Assembly: GCA_030673645.1 (NCBI GenBank)
Contig: DAOVIO010000135.1
Location: 1 to 11,390, forward strand
Length of the DNA stretch: 11,390 nucleotides
Reading direction: 5' to 3'
DNA from: JAGLSB01 sp023135955
GTDB lineage: Bacteria; Bacteroidota; Bacteroidia; Bacteroidales; GCA-2748055
Shown: in pieces, positions 1 through 5,472 of the stretch
Position numbering within the stretch: position 1 is the stretch's first letter
Layout of the letters: every line of letters starts with the position of its first letter
Program-made: the position numbers and the translations under genes
The notes under the pieces: generated by a model
Database searches by the model: none
The model's input: only the letters and a program-made list of their open reading frames with translations
What the model was told of the DNA's origin: nothing

Positions 1-129
1 TGTGCAACCCAAATTGAAATGGAACAAAAAATAAAACAAATGCAGAAAAGACATATTAAACGAAAAGCAGATATCGATTGGAATTACAATAAACAAAAAT
101 TGGAACAATCAAAGAAATTAACTTCGTAA
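1..129 (+). CDS. C-terminal end of an unidentified protein (5' partial)
   Basis: Frame 1 is open from the first base to a TAA at 127-129, giving at least 42 residues. The segment is very rich in Lys, Gln and Glu and has few hydrophobic residues; it reads like a charged helical tail, ending in KKLTS. No domain can be recognised because the body of the gene lies outside the window. The codon use and AT content match the neighbours. An in-frame ATG at 19 exists, but a free-standing peptide of this composition is less likely than the end of a longer gene. It lies 89 bp upstream of the oxidoreductase on the same strand; no terminator hairpin is evident between them. Confidence 0.55.
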   Translation, partial: CATQIEMEQKIKQMQKRHIKRKADIDWNYNKQKLEQSKKLTS

Positions 130-218
130 AGTAGAATTAAAATCTTTTTTAAATTATATTTATTTATTGAAAAAGAGATGAAATATTTAAGATACCGATA
201 CATATAAATGAATAAGTC

Positions 219-1208
219 ATGAATAAAATTGAATCACCAATTACATGGGGAGTTATTGGAGCAGGGGATGTATGCGAGATAAAAAGCGTTCCGGGAATCT
301 ATAAGAACAAAGATTCCGTTGTTAGGTCAGTTATGAGAAGAGATTTAAAGAAGGCGAAAGATTATGCCGCCAGACATAACATCCCCAATGTCTTTGATAA
401 TGCTGATCAGATTTTTAATGATCCCAAGATTGACATCGTTTATATTTCCACACCACCATCAACTCATGCTGAATATGCTATCAGAGCAGCAAAATCAGGG
501 AAAGCAGCATATGTGGAAAAACCTATGGCCAGGACATATCAAGAATGTATCTCGATGGTTGAAGCTTTTGAAACTGCACAATTACCTCTTTTTGTAGCTT
601 ACTACAGAAGAACATTACCAAACTATTTAAGAGTAAAGGAGATTGTAGACTCGGGAATCATTGGCGATATTAGATTTGTAAATATTGAAATGAATAAAAC
701 ACTTATTCCTGATAATATAGCTCTACCGGAGGAAAATTGGAGAGTTGATCCGGACATTGCCGGAGGAGGTTATTTCTATGACCTTGCGTCTCATCAGCTC
801 GATTTCCTGGATTTTTTATTCGGACCGATTTCTGAGGCAAAAGGATTTTCAGCTAATCAATCAGGAATATATAAAGCGGAAGATATTGTGACAGCAAACT
901 TCAAGTTTGAAAATGGAATCCTGGGAATAGGTAACTGGTCATTCAATACAGGCAAAGTATCTGATAAGGATATGACCACAATTGTTGGAAGTATGGGACA
1001 AGTTAAATATCCAGGTTTTGGAGAAGCATTAGTAATTTTAGAGACTGACAAAAAAGGCATAGAAGAATTTCATTTTGAGCTTCCAAAGCATATCCAATCA
1101 AACTTAATACAGACTATTAACGATGAATTATTAGATCAAGGGAAATGCCCTAGTTCAGGCACTTCTGGAGCGCGCACAAATTGGGTGCTTGAGGAAATAT
1201 TATATTGA
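219..1208 (+). CDS. Gfo/Idh/MocA family NAD(P)-dependent oxidoreductase
   Basis: The 329-residue product has the usual two-domain layout of this family. The N-terminal Rossmann fold opens with GVIGAG (residues 11-16), followed by a GDVCEIKS segment typical of the subgroup that usually reads GDVTEVKS. The family signature EKP is at 100-102, within YVEKPMART. The C-terminal alpha/beta domain carries GGGYFYDLASHQLDFLDFLFG-like residues near 182-202, where D188 and H192 fit the catalytic Asp/His positions of the family. The family acts on sugars, inositols and similar polyols using a nicotinamide cofactor in the cytoplasm. The exact substrate cannot be read from sequence. The ATG at 219 is chosen because the Rossmann strand begins ten residues later; it overlaps the stop of a 4-codon ORF (208-222), which is probably chance. 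No sugar-pathway genes surround it, so it looks like a stand-alone gene. Confidence 0.9.
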   Translation: MNKIESPITWGVIGAGDVCEIKSVPGIYKNKDSVVRSVMRRDLKKAKDYAARHNIPNVFDNADQIFNDPKIDIVYISTPPSTHAEYAIRAAKSGKAAYVEKPMARTYQECISMVEAFETAQLPLFVAYYRRTLPNYLRVKEIVDSGIIGDIRFVNIEMNKTLIPDNIALPEENWRVDPDIAGGGYFYDLASHQLDFLDFLFGPISEAKGFSANQSGIYKAEDIVTANFKFENGILGIGNWSFNTGKVSDKDMTTIVGSMGQVKYPGFGEALVILETDKKGIEEFHFELPKHIQSNLIQTINDELLDQGKCPSSGTSGARTNWVLEEILY

Positions 1209-1334
1209 GGAAATTTGACATCTAATAGAATAGTTGATTAGAATAACTATCAAGATATATGGATTTATTTCCAAAAGTATCTATCATAAAAACATAAAGG
1301 TTTCTTGTTTTTAGGGTTTGTATTAAAATTTTGC

Positions 1335-1342
1335 TACATTTG
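1335..1342 (+). promoter_or_regulatory. Bacteroidota -7 promoter box for the RRM gene
   Basis: TACATTTG matches the Bacteroidota TAnnTTTG -7 consensus exactly. A weak -33 element TTAG (consensus TTTG) lies at 1311-1314, 20 bp upstream. Transcription would begin near 1348, leaving a leader of about 30 nt. This placement rules out the GTG at 1342 as the start codon of the gene, because that GTG begins inside the box. Confidence 0.65.
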
Positions 1343-1377
1343 TGAGTATTAACAAATTATTTACTTTATTTTTTATT

Positions 1378-1644
1378 ATGAACATTTACGTAGGTAACCT
1401 TAATTACAATCTTTCTGAAGATGAATTAAGACAAGCTTTTGAAGAATTCGGAGAAGTTTCTTCAGCAAAAATTATTTTAGACAAATACTCAGGCCGTAGT
1501 AAAGGCTTTGGTTTTGTTGAAATGCCTAATGATGGCGAAGCATCTGCAGCAATTGAAGGTCTTAACGACAAAGATTTTGGTGGCAGAAACATGAGAGTTA
1601 ATCAGGCTCGCGAAAAGTCTGATGATGACCGTGGAAGAAGGTAG
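1378..1644 (+). CDS. RRM-domain RNA-binding protein
   Basis: An 88-residue protein that is almost entirely one RNA recognition motif. RNP2 is IYVGNL at residues 3-8 and RNP1 is KGFGFVEM at 42-49, with the aromatic residues Y4, F44 and F46 that stack on RNA bases. A short charged Arg/Asp-rich tail follows (REKSDDDRGRR). Proteins of this size and sequence are common in Bacteroidota, where they bind single-stranded RNA and are thought to act as global RNA chaperones or post-transcriptional regulators in the cytoplasm. The ATG at 1378 is used, not the upstream GTG at 1342: the family normally starts MNIYVGNL, and the GTG overlaps the promoter box. The gene is monocistronic, with its own promoter and a strong terminator. 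Confidence 0.93.
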   Translation: MNIYVGNLNYNLSEDELRQAFEEFGEVSSAKIILDKYSGRSKGFGFVEMPNDGEASAAIEGLNDKDFGGRNMRVNQAREKSDDDRGRR

Positions 1645-1702
1645 TAATTTATATATACTGTTTTCTAATTAATTGCGTCAGCAGTCTTCTTAAATCTCTT
1701 GT

Positions 1703-1727
1703 AAGCCGTTATTATACGGCTTTTTTT
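1703..1727 (+). terminator. Rho-independent terminator of the RRM gene
   Basis: A perfect 7-bp stem, AAGCCGT (1703-1709) and ACGGCTT (1716-1722), encloses a 6-nt loop and runs into seven T residues (1721-1727). It sits 58 bp after the RRM stop codon. Confidence 0.85.
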
Positions 1728-1747
1728 ACATATGATCTGTAAAAAAT

Positions 1748-1823
1748 CAAAGTGAAATTTTCATACAAGTTTCAAAACTTAGAATATTTAAGGTTTTTGA
1801 ATTGTAATGAAAGTTTCACTTTG
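1748..1823. repeat. 76-nt imperfect hairpin (long inverted repeat)
   Basis: The left arm (1748-1781) begins CAAAGTGAAATTTTCAT and the right arm (1789-1823) ends ATGAAAGTTTCACTTTG. These outer 17 nt pair with one mismatch, and the inner part (ACAAGTTTCAAAACTTA against TAAGGTTTTTGAATTGT) pairs with small bulges. The central loop is GAATATT. It lies 21 bp downstream of the RRM terminator and is not needed as a terminator itself. Its origin (miniature mobile element, RNA structure or protein site) cannot be told from a single copy. Confidence 0.7.
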
Positions 1824-1847
1824 TTTGTTCCAGCCCAAACTTTCATT
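1806..1847. repeat. 11-bp perfect inverted repeat overlapping the 76-nt hairpin
   Basis: AATGAAAGTTT (1806-1816) is an exact reverse complement of AAACTTTCATT (1837-1847), with a 20-nt loop. Its left arm is part of the right arm of the 1748-1823 hairpin, so the two folds are mutually exclusive on one RNA strand. Confidence 0.65.
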
Positions 1848-2020
1848 TTACTCACAGGTCTTTCATTAACCTTATTTATTAAAACATTTTATACTAAAAA
1901 TGTCTTCAGTATTTTTTGGCCAATAGGAAACAAGTCAATTAGATACTGTTTTAGAATTTTTCCTTCATCTGTGTTCCTATTTTTGTCTTTTATTCGGAAC
2001 TGTTATAAATTTAGCAATTT

Positions 2021-2095
2021 GTCTAATTAATTACATCCTATATTCATGGAAGACTACATTTTGTCTTAAATAAATAGAATTTTAATTAATTAGAC
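2021..2095. repeat. 13-bp perfect inverted repeat
   Basis: GTCTAATTAATTA (2021-2033) and TAATTAATTAGAC (2083-2095) are exact reverse complements 49 nt apart. The low-complexity AT core makes chance more plausible than for the other repeats. It could mark the edge of a degraded insertion; no transposase or target duplication is visible. Confidence 0.4.
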
Positions 2096-2168
2096 GATTA
2101 AAATCTTCTGTCGACATAAGTCCGAGAGTAATATTCAGTCATTTGGGAATGGATATTTGTTAAAATTA

Positions 2169-2184
2169 TGTTATAATTATAACA
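2169..2184. promoter_or_regulatory. Candidate Rex operator (autoregulation)
   Basis: TGTTATAATTATAACA is a perfect 16-bp palindrome. Its outer halves TGTTA-N6-TAACA match the core of known Rex operators, described in clostridia and relatives as TTGTTAANNNNTTAACAA. It ends 19 bp before the -7 box at 2204, so it covers the -33 region, where a bound repressor would block RNA polymerase. The gene downstream encodes Rex itself, and Rex autoregulation is known in other bacteria. Site identity is inferred from pattern and position. Confidence 0.65.
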
Positions 2185-2203
2185 GAAGTTATTATTTCTT
2201 GAT

Positions 2204-2211
2204 TATATTTG
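2204..2211 (+). promoter_or_regulatory. -7 promoter box for rex
   Basis: TATATTTG matches TAnnTTTG exactly. No TTTG is present 19-21 bp upstream; that position is filled by the right half of the Rex-type palindrome. The predicted leader is about 135 nt, long for this phylum, so a nearer promoter (for example around TACATTTTG at 2253-2261, which has one base too many) cannot be excluded. Confidence 0.5.
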
Positions 2212-2353
2212 TTTACAAGGATAAGTTAAAGTAGTATCGATGATAAATAAAGTACATTTTGTGTATTATATTAAGAAAAAACCGATATTACCTGATGAAT
2301 TGTTAAAGACTAATTTAAAGTAGATAGTTACATTATTTAAAAAGCTTGATTTT

Positions 2354-3004
2354 ATGGCAAAAATAAAATTTATGAGAAATAAAATATTGCCCGAAAAAAC
2401 TGTTGAAAGATTAAGTGAATATAGAAGAACCTTATTGAACTGTCTTGCACAAGGAAAAACTCATATTTATTCACATGAACTAGCAGGTTTACACAATATT
2501 ACAGCTGTTCAGGTTCGTCGCGACATTATGTTTATTGGATATAGCAGTAGTCAGAGAAAAGGTTATGATGTGAATGAATTGATAATGGTTATTGGAAGCA
2601 TTCTTGATTCTGATGAAGGATTAAATGTTGCTGTTATTGGAATAGGAAACCTTGGTAGAGCAGTTACTCATTATTTTATGGGTAAAAGATCGAAGTTAAA
2701 TATTGTTGCTTCTTTTGATATAGATCCAGATAAAGCAGGTCGTGAGTTTGTTGGCGTAAAATGTTATTCGATAGACGATTTTAATGATATGGTTAAGAGC
2801 CATAATATATTAATAGCTTTATTAACTGTGCCTGCAGATGCTGCTGTGGATACTGTGGCTAAACTTATTGATGGAGGTATAGAAGGCATCCTAAATTTTA
2901 CAACTGTTCCGTTAAATGTGCCTGATCATGTATATCTTGAAGAGTACGATATGATTACCTCTCTTGAAAAGATAGCCTACTTTGTAAAGGCAAAAAAAGG
3001 TTGA
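2354..3004 (+). CDS. rex: Redox-sensing transcriptional repressor Rex
   Basis: The 216-residue product has the full Rex architecture. An N-terminal winged-helix DNA-binding domain (about 12-75) contains PEKTVERLSEYRR and the recognition helix AVQVRRDIMFIGY (51-63). A Rossmann NAD(H)-binding domain follows, with GIGNLGRA (96-103) and the acidic FDIDP (121-125) after the second strand. The C-terminal swapped-helix region has FTTVPLNVP (182-190) and LEKIAYF (204-210). Rex binds operators when the NADH/NAD+ ratio is low and releases them as NADH rises; it typically controls fermentation, hydrogenase and respiratory genes. The length is usual for the family. ATG 2354 is preferred, though residue 7 is also Met. 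A Rex-type palindrome lies 170 bp upstream. The gene ends only 3 bp from the converging minus-strand gene. Confidence 0.95.
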   Translation: MAKIKFMRNKILPEKTVERLSEYRRTLLNCLAQGKTHIYSHELAGLHNITAVQVRRDIMFIGYSSSQRKGYDVNELIMVIGSILDSDEGLNVAVIGIGNLGRAVTHYFMGKRSKLNIVASFDIDPDKAGREFVGVKCYSIDDFNDMVKSHNILIALLTVPADAAVDTVAKLIDGGIEGILNFTTVPLNVPDHVYLEEYDMITSLEKIAYFVKAKKG

Positions 3005-3007
3005 TAA

Positions 3008-3445
3008 CTATTTGCTTAAATCAGATAGCTTTCCATTCACCCAATTCCCTGATAAAGCAATAATAATTGCCATCAGTAAGTGCCAAACAGGTGCAAATGG
3101 ACCTATTCCCAGAAGATCCACCTGTTCTGGTTCGTGTGGAAACGCCTGGAAATTAATTATTACAATTGCCAATCCGAAAAGAATACCCAAAGAAGGAATA
3201 ATCTTCCCTGTTTTTGGGTGATTAAAACCAGGAATAGCCAGAAAAATGATTCCTAGACCAAATAGCATTTTCCATAAAAATGAAATTCCCATAACAGTTC
3301 TGTTTGTCAATGTATAGACTAAAGTCTGATCTCCCTGTATCAAAATTCCTTCCAGAGGAGTTCCAAGAGCTAATTTTACAGATCCGGCAATAGCAAATAC
3401 CAATGCAGCCAATTTATTCACTTTGTTCGGTAACCTCGCTGTCAT
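3008..3445 (-). CDS. Small integral membrane protein of unknown function
   Basis: The 145-residue product has about four hydrophobic segments: residues 12-28, 58-76, 84-102 and 118-135, so it is probably an inner-membrane protein. I recognise no family motif; the size and helix number resemble DoxX-like proteins, but no diagnostic residues support that. The ATG at 3445 overlaps the upstream lipoprotein gene by 32 nt. An in-frame GTG at 3421 would overlap that gene's stop by only 8 nt and give MNKLAALVFAIAG at the N-terminus, which looks equally natural. Either way the gene is translationally linked to the Dabb lipoprotein gene and is the last member of a three-gene minus-strand cluster. It converges on rex with a 3-bp gap. 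Confidence 0.75.
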   Translation of the reverse strand: MTARLPNKVNKLAALVFAIAGSVKLALGTPLEGILIQGDQTLVYTLTNRTVMGISFLWKMLFGLGIIFLAIPGFNHPKTGKIIPSLGILFGLAIVIINFQAFPHEPEQVDLLGIGPFAPVWHLLMAIIIALSGNWVNGKLSDLSK

Positions 3446-3839
3446 AAACCATTACTTTCTCCCATAAAGCATTATATTTATCGATAAACTCAAGGTGAAG
3501 AGAATCAGATTGGTAGCTAGCTTGATCAACAACATCTTTGAAATGTACAATCCATGCGTAGTCATAGGAATTATCTATTACCTCCCGATCTGTATCCGCT
3601 GGCGTTGCTATGTAATATTTCCCAATTGTGCTTACTTTCCCCAGGTTATTCATACCCGATTCAAATAATTTCCTTTGATCATCTGTAACATCTTCTTTTA
3701 ACCAAAAGAAAACAGTATGAATGAAATTTAATTCTGAAATTTCAGCCTTTTCATTAGCCACAGGGATATTAGTTTCAGTATTCGGTTTACATGACATGAT
3801 CAAAATTGCCATAAGAATGGAAGCTAGTATAGTTTTCAT
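3414..3839 (-). CDS. Dabb (stress-responsive A/B barrel) domain lipoprotein
   Basis: The 141-residue product starts with a lipoprotein signal peptide, MKTILASILMAILIMSC, with the lipobox Cys at residue 17. After a short linker comes a Dabb-type ferredoxin-like domain (about 37-133): HTVFFWLKEDVTDDQRKLFE, the Y-Y-I-ATPADT stretch, then SYDYAWIVHFKDV and ALWEKVMVYDSE at the end. Dabb domains form dimeric alpha/beta barrels; the catalytic role of most members is unknown, and no catalytic residue can be assigned here. It should be anchored on the periplasmic face of a membrane. The ATG at 3839 is chosen over an in-frame start at 3878 because the signal peptide begins there and it lies 4 bp after the upstream stop. 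The downstream membrane gene overlaps its 3' end. Confidence 0.85.
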   Translation of the reverse strand: MKTILASILMAILIMSCKPNTETNIPVANEKAEISELNFIHTVFFWLKEDVTDDQRKLFESGMNNLGKVSTIGKYYIATPADTDREVIDNSYDYAWIVHFKDVVDQASYQSDSLHLEFIDKYNALWEKVMVYDSEVTEQSE

Positions 3840-3843
3840 ATTA

Positions 3844-4263
3844 TTAGTTTTTATTGGTTCGTTGTCTCTTTCTGTCAAAATATTGAATGCTAATAATTCT
3901 TAAATCGCGTACCATACTTATAACAATAGCGACGTCAATTATCAGGAAAAGAAATCTCACAGTTGGTAGAAGTTCAAGAGTAAAGATCAGAATCAGAAAG
4001 TAAAGTCCGATAAAACCGTTCATCGCTGCCTCAAAGAACCTCAATAAATTAAATGCGGGCATATTTTCATTTATTTCTCTAATGCCATTCCGGATTGAAG
4101 AGAAAGAGTACATCAGAAAAAACACTAACACAAAAAGCATGGTCATTGAATCTTCTGATATAGGATCATTCTCCTGAAAATAGTAGTAAGCTGCATAAGA
4201 GGTAAAAGTTATTCCCAAAAGGATCCTGAAAAAGCCAAAAATTCTTCGATATTTAAAAATCAT
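3844..4263 (-). CDS. Four-helix membrane protein of unknown function
   Basis: The 139-residue product begins MIFKYRRIFGFFRILLG and has four likely transmembrane segments, near residues 8-28, 40-56, 78-97 and 101-118. The C-terminus is strongly basic (FDRKRQRTNKN), which suggests a cytoplasmic tail. I recognise no family. The ATG at 4263 is preferred to an in-frame TTG at 4284 because that TTG overlaps a -7 promoter box. It is the first gene of a minus-strand cluster, followed after 4 bp by the Dabb lipoprotein gene. A role shared with those two envelope proteins is likely but its nature is unknown. Confidence 0.75.
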   Translation of the reverse strand: MIFKYRRIFGFFRILLGITFTSYAAYYYFQENDPISEDSMTMLFVLVFFLMYSFSSIRNGIREINENMPAFNLLRFFEAAMNGFIGLYFLILIFTLELLPTVRFLFLIIDVAIVISMVRDLRIISIQYFDRKRQRTNKN

Positions 4264-4281
4264 AATTTGTTTTATTTTGCT

Positions 4282-4289
4282 CAAAGATA
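4282..4289 (-). promoter_or_regulatory. -7 promoter box for the three-gene membrane/Dabb cluster
   Basis: On the minus strand this reads TATCTTTG, an exact TAnnTTTG match. It gives a short leader of roughly 13 nt before the ATG at 4263. No clear -33 TTTG is seen at the expected distance. Confidence 0.55.
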
Positions 4290-4449
4290 ATATTTTTGAT
4301 ATGAAAGGTAGGATTATAGAAATACTCCATTCGGAGCATTACGAGATTAGTATTTATTTGAGCAAAGACAAATCATATAAGCTTAGGCTCACTTTTTGTA
4401 TTATGTCTTATTCATAAGTTCTGATTACTAATAATTCCTTTATTTACAT

Positions 4450-4457
4450 TATTTTTG
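4450..4457 (+). promoter_or_regulatory. Candidate -7 promoter box for the secreted protein/TM1266-like pair
   Basis: TATTTTTG fits TAnnTTTG and lies 23 bp before the ATG at 4481. There is no recognisable -33 element, and the local sequence is very T-rich, so chance is possible. Confidence 0.4.
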
Positions 4458-4480
4458 AAAATCTGATAAATACTTTTTTT

Positions 4481-5215
4481 ATGATAAGGACATTAGCAAT
4501 TCTAGGGATGCTCATAGCTTTCTTGAACCTAAAGGGACAGGTTGGCAATACAACTCAGGATTCAATTTCATCCGATACAGCTAATAATTATATCATTAAC
4601 TATTTAAGTTATACCGATGTTGGATTCCTTTGGAGCGGTCAGCTTTCTCAAGATGAACGATTAGGATTTATTGGCGAAGACTTTGAAAGTATCCAGATTC
4701 ATTTTAATTCCATTATTCATAATTATGATAATCCTTATGAGTATTTGGTTTATGGTAAATCGATGGTTAAGAATAGCGTCTGTGAGTTCCAGGGATCTAT
4801 AATAATTTATGAAGTAGGGTTTGAGCCTGGAAGTACTGATTCAAGTATCAGGTTGGGTTTTATTAATGGAGATTTCCTTTTTTATGAAAATAAGTCCTGT
4901 TTGCACAGTGGAATTTTTCAGGGTGAATTTCGAACCAATTTTTATCTCGACAAGACAGAAACTTTATATTACGATGATATTGATTCTGAGGAATATACAT
5001 TTATAAATAATTCCTTTACAGGTAAGTGGTTTCATTATGACTCAGATCTTGAGCAGGTATGTAATTGGGGTGATAAAAGAATTCCTGAGTCAAGTGGACT
5101 AGATATAGGGTTGGAGAAATTCAAACCTTCATTTCAATATTTTAAGTCGGGGTGGGAGGACTATAATAAGGAAAAAGAACAAGATACAGTAGAATCAGTT
5201 CCCTGGTGGAAATAA
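4481..5215 (+). CDS. Secreted protein of unknown function
   Basis: The 244-residue product starts with a signal peptide, MIRTLAILGMLIAFLNLKG, with probable cleavage before QVGN. The mature part is rich in aromatic and acidic residues and looks globular, with many beta-type stretches (for example IIIYEVGFEPG and ETLYYDDID). Two Cys (112 region and about 150) could form a disulfide in the periplasm; a third lies near the C-terminus in QVCNWGD. No lipobox and no family motif are recognised. It is followed after 11 bp by the TM1266-like gene and probably shares its transcript, but nothing in the sequence ties the two functions together. Confidence 0.75.
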   Translation: MIRTLAILGMLIAFLNLKGQVGNTTQDSISSDTANNYIINYLSYTDVGFLWSGQLSQDERLGFIGEDFESIQIHFNSIIHNYDNPYEYLVYGKSMVKNSVCEFQGSIIIYEVGFEPGSTDSSIRLGFINGDFLFYENKSCLHSGIFQGEFRTNFYLDKTETLYYDDIDSEEYTFINNSFTGKWFHYDSDLEQVCNWGDKRIPESSGLDIGLEKFKPSFQYFKSGWEDYNKEKEQDTVESVPWWK

Positions 5216-5226
5216 AAGCAAAAATC

Positions 5227-5472
5227 ATGGAAAAACGGATAGGCAGTTTGTTAATTCTGATCGAAGATTCTCAATCTATCTCTAAAATTAATGAAATATT
5301 ATCATCGCACAGTCAGTTCATCCTTGGCCGACAAGGAATTCCTTTGCGCGATAAGGAAATTTCTGTTATATCTATAGTTCTCGAAGGTACTACCGATGAA
5401 TTTGGATCCATAAGTGGTAAACTAGGACGACTTAATGGAGTACAAGTAAAATCGATCATGGCCAAAAGTTAG
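5227..5472 (+). CDS. TM1266-like ACT-fold regulator ([FeFe]-hydrogenase system type)
   Basis: The 81-residue product matches, along its whole length, the small family named after Thermotoga TM1266, annotated as iron-only hydrogenase system regulator. Diagnostic stretches are KRIGSLLILIED (3-14), FILGRQGIP (31-39), ISVISIVLEGTTDEFG (45-60) and SGKLGRLNGVQVKS (63-76). The fold is a ferredoxin/ACT-like domain related to the NikR C-terminal region. Members usually sit beside hydE, hydF, hydG or hydrogenase genes; how they regulate is not established. None of those partners is in this window, so this copy is an orphan here. ATG 5227 is used because the family starts close to this residue; a GTG at 5206 would overlap the upstream gene. 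The last 51 bp overlap the 3' end of metX on the other strand. Confidence 0.88.
   Translation: MEKRIGSLLILIEDSQSISKINEILSSHSQFILGRQGIPLRDKEISVISIVLEGTTDEFGSISGKLGRLNGVQVKSIMAKS

Larger units (their letters stand above)
1728..2168. other. Non-coding region between the RRM gene and rex
   Basis: About 440 bp with no convincing gene on either strand. The longest open frame (GTG at 1752 to 2030, + strand, 92 codons) is dominated by Phe, Leu, Ser and Asn, starts inside a hairpin, and has no recognisable domain, so it is taken as chance. The stretch holds several inverted repeats, listed separately, plus a short palindrome ACATTTT...AAAATGT at 1884-1903. Its base composition is even more AT-rich than the coding regions. 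Confidence 0.6.

Noticed and set aside
1230..1250. Possible terminator ATAGTT/AACTAT after the Gfo/Idh gene
   Set aside because: Only a 6-bp AT stem and no T-run.
1342..1377. N-terminal extension of the RRM protein from a GTG at 1342
   Set aside because: The GTG overlaps an exact -7 promoter box, so it would not be inside the transcript; the family starts at the ATG at 1378.
1772..1846. 24-codon ATG frame on the minus strand (MKVWAGTNKVKLSLQF...) across the hairpin
   Set aside because: Too short, no promoter or conserved context visible, and its sequence is dictated by the inverted repeats. Worth only a homology check.
1752..2030. 92-codon open frame on the + strand after the RRM terminator
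   Set aside because: GTG start inside a hairpin arm, Phe/Ser/Leu-rich low-complexity product with no domain, and AT-rich non-coding composition.
4321..4340. Hairpin AATACTCC/GGAGCATT in the divergent gap before the secreted-protein gene
   Set aside because: Short stem with a wobble pair, no T-run, and no link to a recognised operator; could be chance.
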